A DNA stretch of 14,665 nucleotides. It comes from an uncultured bacterium. Its GTDB lineage: Bacteria > Bacillota > Clostridia > Lachnospirales > Lachnospiraceae. The translations under genes and the position numbers were made by a program. Position 1 is the first letter of the stretch. Each line of letters starts with the position of its first letter. Below the pieces are notes generated by a model. It saw only the letters and a program-made list of their open reading frames with translations, was not told where the DNA came from and ran no database searches. Where the stretch lies: NCBI GenBank assembly GCA_948467735.1, contig CAOKFN010000070.1, forward strand, positions 1 through 14,665. Direction: 5' to 3'. Below, in pieces: positions 12,581-14,665 of this stretch.

Positions 12581-12694
12581 AGCCGAAGACAGTAGGTGCG
12601 AAAAGCGTAAATCCTACCGAGGAAAATACCGCGGAAGCGTGTGTTGTCATGACAATATCATCCTCACGGAACGAGGATTCCATTGTAAATGATT
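12581..12694 (+). ncRNA. L10 leader (ribosomal protein L10/L12 autoregulatory mRNA element)
   Basis: It begins AGCCGAAGACAGTAGGTGCG and continues AATCCTACCGAGG, the conserved core of the Firmicutes L10 leader. GTAGG (12592-12596) pairs with CCTAC (12613-12617), and the GA-rich loop next to it would form the kink-turn-like L10 site. TTGTCATGACAA (12644-12655) is palindromic. ATCCTC (12660-12665) pairs with GAGGAT (12673-12678), flanked by CAAT and ATTG. Known behaviour of this class: the L10-(L12)n complex, copying its binding to 23S rRNA, lowers rplJL expression. Here the downstream attenuator makes transcription the probable level of control. Confidence 0.88.
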
Positions 12695-12729
12695 CCCTCT
12701 GAGTCTTTGCTCGGAGGGATTTCTTTTTC
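12695..12729 (+). terminator. Attenuator terminator before rplJ
   Basis: CCCTCTGAG (12695-12703), loop TCTTTG, CTCGGAGGG (12710-12718) with one G-T wobble, then ATTTCTTTTT. It lies 28 bases before the rplJ start, right behind the L10 leader. Its stem would form when L10-L12 holds the leader in the bound fold. Confidence 0.88.
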
Positions 12730-12756
12730 GGCGTAATTCTATAAGGAGGTAAAACA

Positions 12757-13278
12757 ATGGCAAAGGTTGAATTAAAAAGACCTATTGTAGAAGAGATTTC
12801 CGCCAATATCAAGGATGCCCAGTCCGTAGTGTTAGTGGACTACCGCGGGCTTACTGTGGAGCAGGATACACAGCTTCGCAAGAATCTGCGTGAGGCAGGA
12901 GTTATCTACAAAGTGTATAAGAATACCTATATGAACTTTGCGTTCAAGGGTACAGAGTTTGAAAGCCTGTCACAGTATCTGGAAGGCCCCAGCGCAGTGG
13001 CTATCTCCAGCGATGACGCCACGGCTCCCGCAAGACTGCTTTCCGAATTTGCCAAGACGGCTGACAAGCTGGAAATTAAGGCCGGCGTGGTAGAAGGCAC
13101 CATGTATGACGCCAAGGGCATGGAAACCATAGCAAGCATTCCTTCCAGAGAAGTGCTTATTTCCAGACTGCTTGGAAGCATGCAGAGTCCTGTGGCTAAT
13201 TTCGCCCGCGTGTTGAAGCAGGTAGCGGAAAAAGGCGGGGCGGAAGCTCCCGCAGCGGAAGCGGCTCCTGCGGAATAA
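12757..13278 (+). CDS. rplJ: 50S ribosomal protein L10
   Basis: 173 residues, usual length. Recognisable blocks: MAKVELKRPIVEEI, SVVLVDYRGLTVEQDTQLRKNLR (rRNA-binding domain), YKVYKNTYMNFAF, LEGPSAVAIS and IPSREVLISRLLGSMQSPVANFARVL, the helix that carries L12 dimers. The tail is rich in Ala, Pro and Glu (GGAEAPAAEAAPAE). L10 is the base of the ribosomal stalk and, with L12, the autoregulator of this operon. Start: AAGGAGG is 7 bases before the ATG. rplL follows 129 bases downstream. Confidence 0.98.
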   Translation: MAKVELKRPIVEEISANIKDAQSVVLVDYRGLTVEQDTQLRKNLREAGVIYKVYKNTYMNFAFKGTEFESLSQYLEGPSAVAISSDDATAPARLLSEFAKTADKLEIKAGVVEGTMYDAKGMETIASIPSREVLISRLLGSMQSPVANFARVLKQVAEKGGAEAPAAEAAPAE

Positions 13279-13303
13279 TCCGAGCGGGGCAGACAGTACG
13301 AAA

Positions 13304-13325
13304 TCCGCCGTTGGAAATCGGCGGA
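13304..13325 (+). other. GC-rich hairpin between rplJ and rplL
   Basis: TCCGCCG (13304-13310), loop TTGGAAAT, CGGCGGA (13319-13325). There is no T run, so it is not a terminator. It may serve as a processing or stabilising site that helps raise L12 output above L10, a ratio the ribosome needs; this is inference. Confidence 0.6.
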
Positions 13326-13407
13326 AGGTTAAAGAATGAAAAGACGCAGAGGCTCGGAAAAACATATAGGCCGGGCATCAAAGAATTTGAAAATGGAGGA
13401 TATAAAA

Positions 13408-13782
13408 ATGGCTAAATTAACGGCTCAGGAATTGATTGACGCAATCAAAGAGATGACAGTGTTAGAGTTGAATGAAGTTGTAAAGGCTTGCGAGGAAGAG
13501 TTCGGCGTGTCCGCGTCCGCAGGCGTTGTGGTGGCTGCCGCAGGCCCTGCCGCTGCTCAGGTAGAGGAGCAGACCGAGTTTGATGTGGAGCTGACCGAGA
13601 TCGGCGCTGAGAAGGTTAAGGTTATCAAGGTTGTACGTGAAGTAACCGGTCTTGGCCTGAAGGAAGCAAAGGATACCGTTGAGGGCGCTCCTAAGGTAAT
13701 CAAGGAGGGCGCTTCCAAGGAAGAGGCTGAGGAAATCAAGAAGAAGCTTGAGGAAGTCGGCGCAAAGGTAACATTGAAGTAA
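13408..13782 (+). CDS. rplL: 50S ribosomal protein L7/L12
   Basis: 124 residues. N-terminal dimer and L10-binding domain (about 1-32, AKLTAQELIDAIKEMTVLEL), an Ala/Gly/Val hinge (about 38-55) and the factor-binding C-terminal domain EFDVELTEIGAEKVKVIKVVRE, then GLGLKEAKDTVEGAPKVIKE. It is present in several copies per ribosome and recruits translational GTPases. Start: GGAGG is 8 bases before ATG 13408. An in-frame ATG at 13336 lies in the intergenic leader and is not used in the family. A strong terminator follows, so rpoB is not simply read on from here. Confidence 0.98.
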   Translation: MAKLTAQELIDAIKEMTVLELNEVVKACEEEFGVSASAGVVVAAAGPAAAQVEEQTEFDVELTEIGAEKVKVIKVVREVTGLGLKEAKDTVEGAPKVIKEGASKEEAEEIKKKLEEVGAKVTLK

Positions 13783-13839
13783 TTTGGCGGCCTGCGGACG
13801 ATTGTGCGCGGTTTGAAGAGAAGAAATGCCGTTTAGAAG

Positions 13840-13875
13840 AAACAGCTCCTCTCCTTATAGGGAGGAGCTGTTTTT
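13840..13875. terminator. Terminator after rplL
   Basis: AAACAGCTCCTC (13840-13851) pairs with GAGGAGCTGTTT, followed by TTTTT (13871-13875). Inner CC/GG pairs extend the stem past one bulged T. On the minus strand the stem is followed by GTTTCTTCT, so it may also end the minus-strand gene at 13965. The rest of 13783-13964 holds no gene. Confidence 0.9.
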
Positions 13876-13964
13876 ATAGGCGGGCGTTTTATATTTTGCA
13901 GGCTTGTGAGGAGCAGGGCTAATGTTTGTGATTTCATCTGCCCTTCGTCTACAGGCGATATGGT

Positions 13965-14435
13965 TTACTCATGCTTTTTACAGCTCATCTTCGTGACCGT
14001 CAGCTTAAAGACAGTAACCGCCTCCGCCATTTTCTCGTCAAAATGCCAGTCCCGCCTATTTGTGTTGTGTTCCATGATGAAGGAAAGCCCCCGTTTCTTT
14101 TCGTCGGCTTCCGATACGATGCTGACGACCCCTGTGCCGATGATGCTCTGAAAGCGGGCGGAGTAACCGCAGGCATATTCCGCAGGCTTCAGGGCGTAAT
14201 TTGTGTCCAGTTCAAAGCCCGCGGCGGGGTTCCTTTTGATGATTTCGGCTTTTCGGCCTTCCCCGGCGCCATGAAAATAAAAAACATAAGTATCATCCGT
14301 TCTCTCGTATCCGAAATTCAGCGGGACAATATAGACTTCCCCGTTGTCATAAAAGCCGATTCTGCAGCAGGTACATTGGTCTATGATGCTTTTGATTTCC
14401 GCCGCGTCCGTTACCTCTCTGTCTTTTCTTCGCAT
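13965..14435 (-). CDS. Pyridoxamine 5'-phosphate oxidase family (FMN-binding, NimA-like) protein
   Basis: 156 residues. MRRKDREVTDAAEIKSIIDQ, then CRIGFYDNGEVYIVPLNFGY (24-43), YVFYFHGAGEGRKAEIIKRNP (50-70), FELDT (74-78) and SIIGTGVVSIV (97-107) follow the split-barrel flavin-binding pattern of the family that includes nitroimidazole-resistance proteins such as NimA. These are usually dimers with FMN or another cofactor at the interface. The substrate cannot be told; it is not the vitamin B6 enzyme PdxH, being shorter and lacking its C-terminal motif. Start: GGGAGG lies 4 bases before ATG 14435. The frame is open to 14510, but that part overlaps the promoter. It lies in opposite orientation between rplL and a rightward promoter at 14585. 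Confidence 0.85.
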   Translation of the reverse strand: MRRKDREVTDAAEIKSIIDQCTCCRIGFYDNGEVYIVPLNFGYERTDDTYVFYFHGAGEGRKAEIIKRNPAAGFELDTNYALKPAEYACGYSARFQSIIGTGVVSIVSEADEKKRGLSFIMEHNTNRRDWHFDEKMAEAVTVFKLTVTKMSCKKHE

Positions 14436-14483
14436 AAAGCCTCCCGTCCCAACGTTATTTTTCAAATTTATAATTATGTCCAA

Positions 14484-14512
14484 AGTATAACATAGGTTCC
14501 GCGGACTCACAA
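14484..14512 (-). promoter_or_regulatory. Promoter of the PNPOx-family gene
   Basis: On the minus strand: TTGTGA, 17 bases, TATACT, about 48 bases before the start at 14435. Confidence 0.65.
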
Positions 14513-14538
14513 GCCTCTTATCCGGTTTCTTTTACATG

Positions 14539-14566
14539 CCAAAAATTTTCTGCCGTAGATTTTTGG
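14539..14566. repeat. Inverted repeat between the divergent promoters
   Basis: CCAAAAAT (14539-14546) pairs with ATTTTTGG (14559-14566) around 12 bases. It lies just upstream of the rightward promoter's -35 box, so its A/T tracts may act as an UP-type element or protein site. Confidence 0.35.
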
Positions 14567-14584
14567 ACTTTATAAAATTTATGC

Positions 14585-14613
14585 TTGACCCCTCTGCCAA
14601 TTTGTGCTAATAT
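14585..14613 (+). promoter_or_regulatory. Rightward promoter leaving the window (possibly for rpoB)
   Basis: TTGACC (14585-14590), 17 bases, TAATAT (14608-14613) with TG one base ahead (TGCTAATAT, extended -10). CTGCCAA (14594-14600) in the spacer and TTGGCAG (14621-14627) at the predicted start form a perfect 7-bp dyad across the -10 box. The remaining 14614-14665 is leader with no start codon I can support. rpoB usually follows rplL in Clostridia, but the target lies outside this window. Confidence 0.65.
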
Positions 14614-14665
14614 CCCGTCTTTGGCAGTAGTATGGACGATGAATCGCTGTAACCCCAGTATTTAT

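Noticed and set aside
13971..14495. A 174-codon plus-strand frame over the PNPOx-family gene
   Set aside because: It is the antisense of a well-supported family member and has no ribosome binding site.
1..14665. CRISPR array, insertion sequence, toxin-antitoxin pair or prophage
   Set aside because: No regularly spaced repeats, transposase or integrase motifs, terminal inverted repeats or phage genes were seen in any frame.

Overview
The window looks like core chromosome of a Gram-positive, low-to-mid GC anaerobe of the Clostridia, most likely a Lachnospiraceae relative. This is inferred from strong AGGAGG-type ribosome binding sites, Firmicutes-style sigma-A promoters, an L10 leader with an attenuator, the rpmG-secE-nusG-rplK-rplA-rplJ-rplL order, a DUF951 protein and the styles of CysK and the Rrf2 regulator. 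There is no insertion sequence, phage gene, CRISPR array or plasmid function.

Layout. 1-206: the end of a tRNA cluster (partial tRNA-Glu, then tRNA-Cys) closed by an intrinsic terminator. 411-1682: a membrane-anchored ComEC-type metallo-beta-lactamase protein with an Ada-like zinc tail. 1878-2690 (minus): an XRE-type DNA-binding protein with about six membrane helices. 2927-4826 (minus): a likely three-gene operon, YdcF-family membrane protein, DUF951 protein and sirtuin, ending at a 13-bp-stem terminator. 5041-6606: a likely cysteine operon, cysK followed by an Rrf2-family regulator, with a dyad just after the promoter. 6706-7866 (minus): a tocopherol-cyclase-like protein. 8103-8571: a small DNA-binding protein whose promoter carries a perfect palindrome. 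8664-9959 (minus): a FliD-like protein with no flagellar neighbours. 10080-13875: the translation and transcription block rpmG-secE-nusG, a structured leader, rplK-rplA, then a separate promoter, the L10 leader with attenuator, rplJ-rplL and a strong terminator. 13965-14435 (minus): an FMN-binding PNPOx-family protein. 14585 onward: a strong rightward promoter leaving the window; rpoB is a guess for its target.

How the genes fit together. The right third supplies ribosomal stalk and L1-stalk proteins, the Sec translocon subunit SecE and the elongation factor NusG, with at least three control points: the rpmG promoter, the rplK leader and the L10 leader/attenuator. The left two thirds are small independent units, several with their own regulator and a dyad-symmetric candidate operator. 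I see no clear new multi-gene defence or mobile system. The most unusual items are the orphan FliD-like gene, the structured nusG-rplK leader, the palindrome-controlled small regulator with a 27-codon candidate ORF upstream, the cysK/Rrf2 pair with a cysteine-rich C-terminus, and the oxidoreductase-family gene directly after rplL.
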